From an uncultured Sphingomonadaceae bacterium (GTDB lineage: Bacteria; Pseudomonadota; Alphaproteobacteria; Sphingomonadales; Sphingomonadaceae), in NCBI GenBank assembly GCA_947258815.1, contig CAMYJW010000032.1:1-64000 (forward strand): a DNA stretch of 64,000 nt. The letters run 5' to 3'. The notes under the pieces are model-generated. The model did not search any database, had not been told where the DNA came from, and saw nothing but the letters and a program-made list of their open reading frames with translations. Shown here piece after piece: positions 10,685-19,529 of this stretch; within the stretch, counting starts at the first letter, position 1; every line of letters starts with the position of its first letter. The translations under genes were made by a program, and so were the position numbers.

Positions 10685-11355
10685 TAGAGCGGTCTCCACA
10701 CGAACTGAATTTGTTGGGATTCACTTTGTGTTGCCGATGTGATTCAGACTTTCTGCTGGTGGCAAGAGGCCAGTATGGATGGCGCGAACGCTTTCACAGG
10801 ATCTTCGGGACCGGGTTGTTGCGGCAGTTGATGGAATTATGAGTTGCCGCGCAGCTGCGGCGCATTTTGGGGTCAGCGCATTGAGTGCAATCCGCTGGTG
10901 CCAACTTGCTATTGAGCATGGTCAGGCAGTTGCCAAACCGCGCGGCGGTGATCGGCATTAGGGCAAGATCGAGGTGCATGGCGACTTGATCCAGGAACTG
11001 ATCGCAGAGCAGGGCGACATGACCTTGGCCGAGGTTCAGGCACCGCTGATCGAGCGTGGCGCATCGGTCGGGGTCAGCACGGTGCATCGCTTCTTCGAGC
11101 GTCACGGCATCACGCGGAAAAAAGACCGGGCACGCGATCGAACAAGACCGCCCCGACGTCCTGAGGCAACGCCGGCACGGGTTCGATGGGTAGCTCGGCC
11201 TCGAGCCGGAACGCCTCGTGTTCATCGACGAGACATGGACCGCTACCAACATGACCCGCAGCCATGGCCGCTGCGCCAAGGGCGAGCGGCTGCGAATGGG
11301 CTTCCCGCACGCCCATCGCAATGCGCCCCGAACTTTATTCCGCGCCAACGGCTAA
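10685..11355 (+). mobile_element. Remnant of an IS630-type insertion sequence, right end lost
   Basis: A broken IS630-family transposase gene fills most of this stretch. The sequence just before it, from the TTAGAGCGGTCTCC motif at 10684-10697, looks like the left end of such elements as I remember them in sphingomonads. No matching inverted end follows the gene, and the transposase lacks its last part, so the right side has been deleted. It separates the polyketide locus from the following genes. Confidence 0.6.
10779..11355 (+). pseudogene. IS630 family transposase, two premature stops, one frameshift, truncated
   Basis: The first 60 codons encode the usual N-terminal helix-turn-helix (MARTLSQDLRDRVVAAVDG...). 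A TAG at 10959-10961 interrupts it where the reading continues as GKIEVHGDLIQELIAEQGD. After RKK near 11120 the frame shifts, and the second frame carries another TAG before LGLEPERLVFIDETW, which holds the first Asp of the DDE centre. The reading ends at the TAA at 11353 soon after GFPHAH, before the rest of the catalytic domain. The gene cannot make an active transposase. Confidence 0.85.
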
Positions 11356-11431
11356 CGCTCCCGTGACACTTCAGCACAAAACTGGCGGCCAGCAGCGAGA
11401 TGACTAAATGCCGCACCAAGGGAACGAGCAA

Positions 11432-11980
11432 ATGAAAAACCAACAAGCCAATCCATATGCCATCGGTGCATCTTGGTTGATCGCGCTATCCATGTATCTG
11501 GCTCCCGCTCCAGCCCTTGCCGGTCAAAACCAGACAAGCGTCGGAAGCGAAGCGAAAAATGCAGCCACCCGCCCTTTGCAAGACCTCAATCTGGCTGGTG
11601 AGGATGCACCCGCCGAGCTGCTTTTGCTTCAGGACAATCCATACTCCACAGACGGGTTGACGGATTGTGGAGCGCTAGACCGCCAGATTGCTGGACTTGA
11701 CGATATTCTCGGCCCTGATGTCGACGTGCCGCGCGAACAGGCGGGCATGTTTCGTACGGCCCTAAAAACTGGCGGCAGCATCTTGACCTCTTTCGTTCCA
11801 TTTCGCGGCATGGTCCGACAGATCAGCGGCGCGAACGCCAAACAAAAAAGACTCGAAGACGCCATAGTCGTCGGAATAGCCCGGCGCAGTTTTCTTAAGG
11901 GCTTTGCTGCGTCGCTTGAATGTCCAACGGCCGAAGAACGCGCTATACAGGCGGCGCGCGAAGGACTGAGCATGGAATGA
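11432..11980 (+). CDS. Exported protein of unknown function
   Basis: The 182-residue product begins with a signal peptide (MKNQQANPYAIGASWLIALS, cleavage probably after APALA), so it should be periplasmic. The mature part starts low-complexity, then has a conserved-looking stretch containing VPFRGMVRQISGANAKQK and ARRSFLKGFAASLECP. I recall similar proteins of unknown role in sphingomonads but no function. The start at 11432 is chosen over 11408 because AAGGGA lies about eight bases upstream and the signal peptide then begins cleanly. It stands alone between the IS remnant and an opposite-strand operon. Confidence 0.6.
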   Translation: MKNQQANPYAIGASWLIALSMYLAPAPALAGQNQTSVGSEAKNAATRPLQDLNLAGEDAPAELLLLQDNPYSTDGLTDCGALDRQIAGLDDILGPDVDVPREQAGMFRTALKTGGSILTSFVPFRGMVRQISGANAKQKRLEDAIVVGIARRSFLKGFAASLECPTAEERAIQAAREGLSME

Positions 11981-12248
11981 TAGCTGTCACAAACTTGCAT
12001 TCCGCTTTCCACCCCATTCGGGACGAAGCGTCGGCTATGAAACATTCCGCAATCCGGTCATGAGCGCCAATCGCGTTGTCGGGGCGCAATCAGTCAGGAC
12101 GCGCCGCAAGCGGCCATGCTGACCAAGAGGCAGCATTCCGGTCACGGACAATTCTTGAGATCATGTGCGTCAAGCGCTGTTGGCTTACATTTCAGTCATT
12201 CGGAGTCGAACCGTTCGGAGCGAGCTAGGCCGCCGCGCGATTATTGTT

Positions 12249-12692
12249 TTAACCGGCCCGAAGCGATCGCGTCGACCTTGAGGGGAAGATTGACGCTTGA
12301 TCCATGCTCCTGCCCAAAGCGGACATGGCGCCAATGAAGTGATCGACGAACTCCTCGTCGATCAACTGCTCGACGACGCCTCTCACGGCTTCCGGCCTGC
12401 TATCGCGCAAAGAACAGACCATGCTCATGATTATCGCTTCGTGCTCAGAGATATGATTGCATTGTAGTTGGCAGAAGCCGAACGTTTCCAGTCCATGCCG
12501 ATTGAACAATGCCATCACCCGCAAGAACGGCTGCAGACCCAGGGTCATGTTCCACTTGGCGAAAGCCGCAGCCATCACTTCGCCCGGACAACGCTTGTCG
12601 CCCATGGCCCTGACCCAGCTTCGCATCGACCAGACGAGAAAGCGTCCGCCATGATCAAGGCTTGTCACTGGACGATCAACAAATTCGTACAT
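12249..12692 (-). CDS. Small protein of unknown function in the heme-receptor operon
   Basis: This 147-residue reading frame has a strong ribosome site (GGAGGAG, eight bases before ATG). It starts 26 bases after the stop of the DUF6607 gene, so it is probably the third gene of the receptor operon. I recognise no domain. The middle contains MSMVCSLRDSRPEAVRGVVEQLIDEEFVDHF cut into helical, acidic stretches, suggesting a small soluble helical protein. There is no signal peptide or membrane segment. A role in heme or iron handling is inferred only from its position. Confidence 0.55.
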   Translation of the reverse strand: MYEFVDRPVTSLDHGGRFLVWSMRSWVRAMGDKRCPGEVMAAAFAKWNMTLGLQPFLRVMALFNRHGLETFGFCQLQCNHISEHEAIIMSMVCSLRDSRPEAVRGVVEQLIDEEFVDHFIGAMSALGRSMDQASIFPSRSTRSLRAG

Positions 12693-12718
12693 GGCGGTTG
12701 CTCCTCCGGCTTAGGCAA

Positions 12719-13705
12719 TCAGGTATGCGAACGGATCAGCTCGCGCGCTTCCATGATCGCTTTGGATTGTGTCATCGTACCGTCGAGAATGGCCGTGCCC
12801 ATTTCCAGCAGGCGTCCCGCGACCACTGTGCCTGTATCGGCCTGCTCCTTTATGTGGATGCCGCCGTTCTTCGACGCGACCCGGTCCCACTCAGCACGCA
12901 CTCCCGCCCAGTAGTCCTTGGTCGCCGCCCAGTATTTGTCTGCGGCCGCGACATCGTAGTCGCTGAACTTGTCGTAGGTATTGAGAACGTATTCCTGCAC
13001 GACAGGTTGGAGTACGCCCTTGCCGTCTTCAGCACGCATCATCTTGGTGTTGTCCTGCCAGTGTATCCAGCCAGTCGGTGTCAGCTGGTGGCGGTTGATC
13101 GCGGCGTAACGGTCATAGACCGGATTACGCACGGCATCGCGACGAGCCAAGGGACGCCAGGTCCAGTTCGAGCGCCAGCGGCGCGTGCCGTGTGTGTCGG
13201 TCCATTCGCCCCAGCCGGCATAGCGCGGGCTGTCATCGACTTGCCAGACGGTCTGCGACCAGCGGCCATGGCGCATCTTCTCGGGTACGTCCTGCCACTT
13301 CCATTCATTCGGCCCGGCATAGACGAGAATGCGCGCAGGTTCGTATTCCCAGTCCTGTCGCCAGTGCTTGATGACATGCGTCTTGCCCTCGTGCTTGACG
13401 ACCAGAAGGTGTTGCAGGACGATCTTCCGGCCGGTGTCTTCAATGACGCGGACGGACTCATGACCACCGGAAATCTTCCGGTCGAGCGGCGTGTAACCGG
13501 CCTTCCACGGCGTTGATTCCTGCATGTCGAAGCGCACCTTGTAATCTCCGGCCATGGTGAGGATCGTCGCGCGATCCTGATCGAACGCGGCGGTCTCGGC
13601 TGCTACGCCACGATCCTTAATCGGACCGTCGGCAAGCGCGGGGCTGGCGCTCAAAGCCAGTGCGAACAATGCGGTGCCGATGAGCTTGCTTGTCTTTGTG
13701 AACAT
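12719..13705 (-). CDS. DUF6607-like exported protein beside the heme receptor
   Basis: A 328-residue secreted protein. It has an N-terminal signal peptide (MFTKTSKLIGTALFALALSA, cleavage near ALA-DG) and a Trp- and Arg-rich body (KHWRQDWEYEP, WRSNWTWRPLARRD, YWAATKDYWAG). I associate this pattern with the DUF6607 family often found after TonB receptors of the hemoglobin type. The start at 13705 is set by AAGGAG six to nine bases upstream, and in-frame codons further upstream run into the receptor end. It lies 13 bases after the receptor stop, so the two are almost certainly cotranscribed. Its biochemical role is unknown; heme binding or delivery is a guess from context. Confidence 0.65.
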   Translation of the reverse strand: MFTKTSKLIGTALFALALSASPALADGPIKDRGVAAETAAFDQDRATILTMAGDYKVRFDMQESTPWKAGYTPLDRKISGGHESVRVIEDTGRKIVLQHLLVVKHEGKTHVIKHWRQDWEYEPARILVYAGPNEWKWQDVPEKMRHGRWSQTVWQVDDSPRYAGWGEWTDTHGTRRWRSNWTWRPLARRDAVRNPVYDRYAAINRHQLTPTGWIHWQDNTKMMRAEDGKGVLQPVVQEYVLNTYDKFSDYDVAAADKYWAATKDYWAGVRAEWDRVASKNGGIHIKEQADTGTVVAGRLLEMGTAILDGTMTQSKAIMEARELIRSHT

Positions 13706-13718
13706 GGGACTATTCTCC

Positions 13719-16037
13719 TTAGAAACGGTAGCTGAGCGAAACGCTCGCGTTGCGGCCGGGCCGCGTATAGGCATCGGTAATCGTGGAACTGGCGGAAAGC
13801 CCGCGCACATCGCTCCAATAGGAATAGGTCTCGTCCGTGATGTTGAAGATGCCCGCACGCAGGGTCAGTTCCTCGAGTGGGCGGTAAAACGCCGTCAAAT
13901 CAAGGATTGTGAAGGCATCGGGACGAAAACACTCGCTGGTGCAAACACCGTCTGTTCGGCTCAACTCCTTTCGCGCATGATGCGTGGCAATGAGTTCGCC
14001 GCCGAAACGCCCCTCCGGGTCACGGTAACCAACACCGAGCACGACATTGAGCGGATCAATCGAGGCGAGCGGCGCGGAGCCGCCACCGGGCAGTTTTTCG
14101 TCCCCCTTCGCATACGCGATTGCGAAACGCCCGGTGAAGCCGTTTTCGGACCGGAAATCGGCCTTCGCCTCGATCCCCCGCACCTCGACCCGACCAACAT
14201 TGACCCACTGATAGACCGCCGGGTCCATTGGCGTGAACGAACCGGAGACGACCTGCTGGTCGATGAAGTCGCGGTAATCGGCATGAAACGCGGTGACACT
14301 CAGTCCCGCATTGCGGCTGACAAGCCGAATGCCGCCTTCCCAGCTTTCGCTGCGCTCCGGCCCGAGATCGGGATTGGGCGCAGAGGTGTATCCGAAGGCG
14401 AGATTTTCGAAGAAGTTGTTGACCTGGCTGGGCGTCGGCGCCCGGAAACCTTGTGCGTAGTTGGCGAACAGCCTGACCGCGTCGCCGAGCTTCGCGACTG
14501 CACCGATCTTGGGGGACAGGCGCGAATCGCTCTGTCCTTCGGCAGTAAACGTCGGCAATAGCGGATCCGCAGTGGGATCAAGGTCGTAGAAGTCGAAGCG
14601 CAACGCCGGATAGAGTAGGAGCTTGTCGTCCAGCAGACTGATCTCGTCGCCGAGGAACAAGCCGCCCAACGTGAAGTCCGTCACGGGAAACGCGCGGGTC
14701 GGGAAAGTCTCTCCGAAAGGCGGTTCCACACCATCGCGCAGGCCTTTCTGGCGAGTCCAGCTTACATCGCCGCCATAGGTGAGGCGATGTCCAATCGTTC
14801 CGGTGGTGAAATCGCTACGTGCCTCGGCGGTGAACCCGTAAATGCGGTTTTCGAAGGTATTGAGCCTTTCCCGGTCGGGACGCGGCGTGGCACTGACCGG
14901 CGAGCGGTCCTCATCGGTGAACTGCACGTCCTTGCCGTCCTGCCAGAAGGCTGCGATATGCGCATAGTCGATCGCACCGTCGCCTTCCCACGTCCAGTCG
15001 AGCGAGAGCCGGGTGCGTTCGGTCCGGTCCCGCGCCGTGAGGTCATCGACAATCCAGCTTGGCGACGGTCCGAACAGGAAGGCTGGTCCCTGCCCCGAAA
15101 GGATATCGGTGAACAGCTTTGTCTTGAGATACTCGCCCGTCAGACGAACCCTGTGCCCACCATTCGACCAGGCCAGCTTGCCAAGCAATGCGTTCGATTC
15201 CCCGTCCTGAGGATTGGGCCGCGTGCGCGCTTCGCCGACGCCGTCTACCGCTCCCTGATTGTCGAGTTCCTGAAAATCGCGGCGAGTGTAAGCGAGCAGC
15301 GCCGACCAGTCTCCGAACTGCCCGGCCAGCGCCATCGTTTCGGCAAATTCCTCATCATCCGAACTGTATTGCGCGCGCGCAAAACCACCAAAGGTTTCGC
15401 CCGGTGCGATCAAGTCAACGGGATCTGATGTCGTAAAGCTGACGACGCCAGAAAGGCCATCGCTGCCATAAAGGGCCGAGCCCGGACCGCGCAGGATTTC
15501 GACCGATTTGACAAGACCGACATCGGTATAACCACCGCGCCCGGCGGCTTGCGCGCCAAACGAAAAACCTTGTGGTGAGCGGATACCGTCAACCTGGATC
15601 AGCACGCGGTTGCCACCAATGCCCCGAATATTGAAATCTTCGTTGCCAGCGCGCCCAGTGGTTCCCAACGCCGCGCCGAACCTGGCCGGTGCGCGCCGAA
15701 CCGAGACACCCGGCTCGAAGCGGACCAGATCCTTGATGTCGGTGACCATATTGTCAGCGATTTCACGGTCGGTGATCACAGCGACGGTCGCCGGCGCATC
15801 GGCGATCTCGATAGGCGTGCGCGTTGCGGTAACGGTGATCGAGTTTAGTCGTTCGATCCAATACAGGCCGTCATTGCCTTGCGCATGCGCAGAGCTCGAA
15901 GTGAGAGAGTAGGCAATAGCCAGACTCGCACAGGTTGGTCGAATATTTCTCGCCACCTGCTTCAAGCATTGAGACACTGCATTTGTGTGCCTGTCCCCTT
16001 CTCGCATGGCTGCACCATGCAAATAAAACCCCCGCAT
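13719..16037 (-). CDS. TonB-dependent receptor, hemoglobin/heme type
   Basis: A 772-residue outer-membrane receptor. After a signal region ending in SSAHAQ comes a TonB-box-like SITVTATRTP, a plug domain (VAVITDREI, NIRGIGGNRVLIQVDGIRSP, VEILRGPGSALYGSDGLSG) and a 22-strand barrel ending in the outer-membrane signature VSLSYRF. The plug pattern fits the hemoglobin/transferrin/lactoferrin receptor family. It is the first gene of a probable operon with the DUF6607 protein and a small unknown protein. A GAGGG ribosome site precedes this start; an internal ATG at 16007 is possible. A Fur-like sequence lies just upstream, so induction under iron limitation is likely. Confidence 0.88.
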   Translation of the reverse strand: MRGFYLHGAAMREGDRHTNAVSQCLKQVARNIRPTCASLAIAYSLTSSSAHAQGNDGLYWIERLNSITVTATRTPIEIADAPATVAVITDREIADNMVTDIKDLVRFEPGVSVRRAPARFGAALGTTGRAGNEDFNIRGIGGNRVLIQVDGIRSPQGFSFGAQAAGRGGYTDVGLVKSVEILRGPGSALYGSDGLSGVVSFTTSDPVDLIAPGETFGGFARAQYSSDDEEFAETMALAGQFGDWSALLAYTRRDFQELDNQGAVDGVGEARTRPNPQDGESNALLGKLAWSNGGHRVRLTGEYLKTKLFTDILSGQGPAFLFGPSPSWIVDDLTARDRTERTRLSLDWTWEGDGAIDYAHIAAFWQDGKDVQFTDEDRSPVSATPRPDRERLNTFENRIYGFTAEARSDFTTGTIGHRLTYGGDVSWTRQKGLRDGVEPPFGETFPTRAFPVTDFTLGGLFLGDEISLLDDKLLLYPALRFDFYDLDPTADPLLPTFTAEGQSDSRLSPKIGAVAKLGDAVRLFANYAQGFRAPTPSQVNNFFENLAFGYTSAPNPDLGPERSESWEGGIRLVSRNAGLSVTAFHADYRDFIDQQVVSGSFTPMDPAVYQWVNVGRVEVRGIEAKADFRSENGFTGRFAIAYAKGDEKLPGGGSAPLASIDPLNVVLGVGYRDPEGRFGGELIATHHARKELSRTDGVCTSECFRPDAFTILDLTAFYRPLEELTLRAGIFNITDETYSYWSDVRGLSASSTITDAYTRPGRNASVSLSYRF

Positions 16038-16050
16038 CGAAATCCCTCTT

Positions 16051-16073
16051 GATAATGAAACTGATTCGCATTA
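16051..16073 (-). promoter_or_regulatory. Candidate Fur box upstream of the heme receptor
   Basis: On the plus strand the bases read GATAATGAAACTGATTCGCATTA, an imperfect palindrome with arms like TAATG(CG)GAA and TTCGCATTA. It resembles both the classical GATAATGATAATCATTATC box and the TGCRAAT-N-ATTYGCA form seen upstream of exbB in this window. It lies 14 bases before the receptor start codon. Confidence 0.5.
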
Positions 16074-16398
16074 GCATCTTTGATGCATGACGCCTTCCAT
16101 CTTGTCAAGGCGTTATGTTGGCCCGGTCATCCGGGCTTCCTCTCCCAACCTCATTCTCGCCATTCCGGCCGTCCGCCACGTCACCTGAAACCAGCCGTGC
16201 ATGCCGGGACAGAATGTCTTAGGCACAGCGCAAAGCACCGCATGGTGGAGCAAGAAGAAGCAGGCCTTGAATACAAGACGGAATTTCAGCGACACTGGCG
16301 GCGCCGAGAAAGATTGCTGCGAACTGATTGACGCAACGAAACGCTGCGGCCATTTTGGCTGCCTGATGCCACCCTGAAGCGAAACTGGAGATGATGAG

Positions 16399-17067
16399 AT
16401 GAGGGTCGCCGCAACATTTGTGACTGGCGCAGCTTTGCTGTTTTCGGCCTGCGACGGTGCGCCTGTTTCAGAGACCGATGGAAATCTTACCGACGGCGGC
16501 AAGGACAGCGAGGCCGTCTTCGTCAAGTTCCATCCTCAGAAAGAGTTTTGCGTGGAGTATGAAAACAGTGGAATGATGAAAGGCACTTCGATCAATTGCA
16601 TGCGCAAGTGGGGCACCGAGCGCGTCGAGATCGAGGATTTCGTAGTCGGCATCGCCGGAGTCAGTAGGCAGGAAAAGGCTCACAAGATCTATATCGGCGA
16701 CAAGATTTATGTCCTGGACACGAGCAAGATGACTGGAACGGCCACCAAGAATCCCATTCAGGAAGACTTGTCGAACACCGACCCCATAGCACTCGGCAAG
16801 GCCATGATGGCGTCATGGAATATGGCCGACACTGGCGAGGACAAAACCATCGCCGGTGTGGAATGCAACGTCATGTCCTCCCCGCAGATGGGATCGGTTT
16901 GTCTGACGGACAATCTCGTGATGCTGGAACAGAACTTCATGGGCGTGAGCCGCGTCGCGACCAGCGTTGACCTGACGAGCGGCGGAGACGATGCCAACTA
17001 TTCGCTGTACGAGAAAGCTGAACTGACAGAAGGGCCGGACATCGAAGCACTTATGAAGCAGATCTAG
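16399..17067 (+). CDS. Lipoprotein of unknown function
   Basis: A 222-residue protein with a lipoprotein signal: MRVAATFVTGAALLFSAC, with Cys18 after FSA as the likely lipidation site. The mature region contains four further cysteines (FCVEYE, INCMRKW, VECNVMS, GSVCLTD), which may form disulfides in the periplasm. GGAG precedes the ATG by nine bases. No family is recognised. It is divergent from the heme receptor. The 361 bases between the two genes hold the Fur-like site and presumably both promoters, and I see no other gene there. Confidence 0.65.
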   Translation: MRVAATFVTGAALLFSACDGAPVSETDGNLTDGGKDSEAVFVKFHPQKEFCVEYENSGMMKGTSINCMRKWGTERVEIEDFVVGIAGVSRQEKAHKIYIGDKIYVLDTSKMTGTATKNPIQEDLSNTDPIALGKAMMASWNMADTGEDKTIAGVECNVMSSPQMGSVCLTDNLVMLEQNFMGVSRVATSVDLTSGGDDANYSLYEKAELTEGPDIEALMKQI

Positions 17068-17230
17068 CAACGAACGTCCGTTCCCCACGGCGAAAGTAAC
17101 GAATCTGTCCGTCATCCGGATGTCCGTTTCCCGCTGAATTCTCGTCGTTCCAGCCGCTTGGCCTGAAGTGCAATGTCCCGACCGGCGTCAATTTCTCGCC
17201 AAGCGCGACCTGTGCGGAAAAATCGGTCAT
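17051..17230 (-). pseudogene. HipA toxin, N-terminal fragment only
   Basis: The ATG overlaps the hipB stop as ATGA, the usual coupling of hipBA modules. The first residues, MTDFSAQVALGEKLTPVGTLHF, match the start of HipA-type kinases, in which a VGTL motif and an NSA motif follow. After NENSA-like residues (about 32) similarity ends and the frame stops after 59 residues. The kinase domain of more than 350 residues is missing. Its end overlaps the end of the lipoprotein gene on the other strand. Confidence 0.65.
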
Positions 17231-17595
17231 CAGAATGCCACTCCGTCCTGATCCTTGTCGTCACGCGCACCGTCACTCGCCTGCTTCGTCCTCGTGCTTG
17301 CCGACGAGCGCCCCCGCTGCGGCAGGCGTTCGGCATCAAGTGCCAGCCCAAGATCATCCTTGCGAATGTCAATGAGGTCACTGAGGCGCTCGACAAGCCC
17401 GAACACCACAAGGACATCGCTCAGCGTGCCGATGCCGACGCCGGTGTCGCCTTTCTCCAGGCGTGTTATGGTGCTGGCAGACGTCCCCGCGCGCACCGCC
17501 AGATCGGCAACAGATATGCCTCTGCGCAAGCGTGCGCTGCGCAGATCTTTACCCAATTGCTTGAGGGCGCTTCTGGACTTGGGCGAACTCATCAA
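17230..17595 (-). CDS. hipB: HipB-like antitoxin, XRE family regulator
   Basis: A 121-residue protein with a helix-turn-helix of the Cro/CI type at about 10-75 (LGKDLRSARLRRGISVADLA, then AGTSASTITRLEKGDTGVG). HipB antitoxins bind HipA and repress their own operon. The C-terminal tail is charged and low complexity. The ATATATGA-type repeats just upstream (17601-17645) could contain its operator. Because the partner HipA is truncated, this is an orphan antitoxin or a stand-alone regulator. Confidence 0.8.
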   Translation of the reverse strand: MMSSPKSRSALKQLGKDLRSARLRRGISVADLAVRAGTSASTITRLEKGDTGVGIGTLSDVLVVFGLVERLSDLIDIRKDDLGLALDAERLPQRGRSSASTRTKQASDGARDDKDQDGVAF

Positions 17596-17715
17596 TAATC
17601 ATCCATATATGATGCAAATTAGCATTCAATCGTTCATATATGACTAATTGAGCGATGAGGCAAGCGGGGTGTGATTGTCCCTTCCTGTGGCCGATGGCAG
17701 CGTGCGATCGAATTG

Positions 17716-18534
17716 CTACCTTCGCCCCCATCCAGCTTGCGGTTCAGCGCAGCTGTTTGAACTCCCAGAGATGGTGATAAACCTCGGCCAAATGGTCAGC
17801 CTTTCGCCATTGAGCACTTCTGCGATCTCGCTTTCGCTGCGCTGCTGCACCACGAACATGCGGTAGAGGCGCCGGACTGTCTCGACTTCCTCGGGCGGCC
17901 CGGGCTGCAGGATGACCCGGTCGGTCTGCAGACTTTTGTGCTCGCCGCGTGCCAGTTCAGCCTTCATCTGCCCGTGCTCATCGACCAGCACGCGGCGCAG
18001 GCCATAGCCGGCCGGACCGCCCTGGCGGTAACCGAGCCGGATCAGGCGGCATTGTCCGGTGAAGACCTTGGCGGACAGTTCCCGGCTGTATTCACCGGCC
18101 ATGGCCCGCTTCATGCTCTTGATGATCGTGGCGCTCAGGCTGCCATCATTCTCGAACTGCTCGGCACAATAGTGGACGGTGATCCCGCCTTCACGACAGA
18201 TGAATTCGTAATAGGCGCTTTCATCAGCATCCTGAAACCGCCCCCAGCGGCTCACATCATAGACAAGCACGGCGTCGAAGTCGGCCTGTCCTGCCCTGAC
18301 ATCGTCGATCAGTTGCTGAAGCGCGAGGCGACCTTCGAGCTTCAACCCGCTCTTGCCTGAGTCTTCATAGGTCTTGACGATCTCGAAGCCGCGCCGCGCG
18401 GCATATTGCGCGATGATCTCGGCCTGGTTCTCGGTCGAATACTTCTGATGCTCGGTCGACATGCGCACATATTGCGCCGCCCGAACCAATGGTCCGTCAT
18501 GTTCCTGCCCGGTTTGTTCTTCGCTTGCATGCAT
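17716..18534 (-). pseudogene. Large serine recombinase, truncated
   Basis: The 272-residue product has a complete resolvase-type catalytic domain: YVRMSTEHQ with nucleophile Ser26, then YEDSGKSGLKLEGR and VLVYDVSRWGRF. It then has the start of the recombinase domain (GGPAGYGLRR). Intact relatives run to about 500 residues or more with a zinc-binding and coiled-coil DNA-binding part. Here similarity stops after IAEVLNGERLT and the last 25 residues look unrelated, so the element has been cut on this side. It is divergent from a small helix-turn-helix gene. Confidence 0.75.
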
Positions 18535-18607
18535 CTGCCCAGTGCTTTCCTCCCGCCAGGGAATGACACCCTCCGATTCCCGTGAAACTTATTGGGAGAT
18601 CAGAGGT

Positions 18608-18982
18608 ATGTCGTTCACCAAGAAGGACCGAATTATTCAGTCGAAATCAGGAAAGATTTTTCCGGAACTCTCGCCATCCGTGCTTAGCGCTGCGCTGGCA
18701 TTGGCGCTGAAGGAGGAATTTGGCGCACTCGCTTCGTCGGTCAAAACTGTTGCTAGACTGACGAATTCCAACGAGCGGGCGGTACGAAACTGGTTCGACG
18801 GAAAGAACAGTCCGAGCGCAGACAATCTCGTTATCCTGATGCGGCATTCGGACCAGATACTGCGGACAGTGCTCGAACTGGCCGACCGGCGTGATCTCGT
18901 GCTTGCAGTCGGACTATCCGGTCTGCGTACGCAGTTGGTCGATGTGCTGGCGGCTATCGACTATGCGCAACGAGAGGACTGA
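18608..18982 (+). CDS. Small helix-turn-helix protein beside the recombinase
   Basis: A 124-residue protein. The segment ASSVKTVARLTNSNERAVRN followed by WFDGKNSPSADNLVILMRHS reads as a DNA-binding helix-turn-helix of the lambda-repressor type. Proteins of this shape often sit divergently from serine recombinases in alphaproteobacteria, where they may regulate the recombinase; this is from memory. The start at 18608 is set by GGAG nine bases upstream and by the family-like N-terminus MSFTKKDR. Longer readings run into the opposite recombinase gene. Confidence 0.6.
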   Translation: MSFTKKDRIIQSKSGKIFPELSPSVLSAALALALKEEFGALASSVKTVARLTNSNERAVRNWFDGKNSPSADNLVILMRHSDQILRTVLELADRRDLVLAVGLSGLRTQLVDVLAAIDYAQRED

Positions 18983-19212
18983 GAGTTAGCTCATGCCGAT
19001 TCCGGCAATCTCGATCCTGGGTGGAACGGCGCCACTTCCATAATCTCGATCAGCCCCGCTCCACATAGCCGCGTGCAAAGCATCGGCTGGCCGCAAATCT
19101 GGTGCGATTGGCCGTGCTTACAATCTGCTTACACAGCTTGAACTATTGCCCTGTGTAAGCAGCCCTGGGCCGAAAAATTGATCCCTAGATCGCTGATTTT
19201 ACGTGAAAAATC

Positions 19213-19257
19213 TGGTGCCGCTTACGTGACTCGAACACGTGACCCCATCATTACGAA
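19213..19257 (-). repeat. Left attachment site: tRNA-Thr 3' fragment
   Basis: These 45 bases equal 30492-30536, the 3' part of the intact tRNA-Thr gene from the anticodon loop to CCA, and identity stops abruptly on both sides. The surrounding 18983-19529 stretch (547 bases) contains no gene I can support. Confidence 0.85.
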
Positions 19258-19529
19258 AGCCTGAGCATTGGCGAAAAAGGTTAAGCAATTTCAATATACT
19301 TAAGGTGTGAGCGGCTGGTCGCTTGCCCTTGACCCACCGATTACCCAAAGTGCGGAAAATGCGATTCCGGCTCGCTTCCTATCCAAAGCATTTTGCTTTG
19401 ATGGATTCGGAAAACTTGACCTCCGCTAGACCCACAAACCCGCTTGCGCCGCACACACTCGACTGCGCAGCAGGATAACCGCTTTTTGCTTTTCGGTAAG
19501 CGATTGGATCGCCAAACGAATGGCGCACG

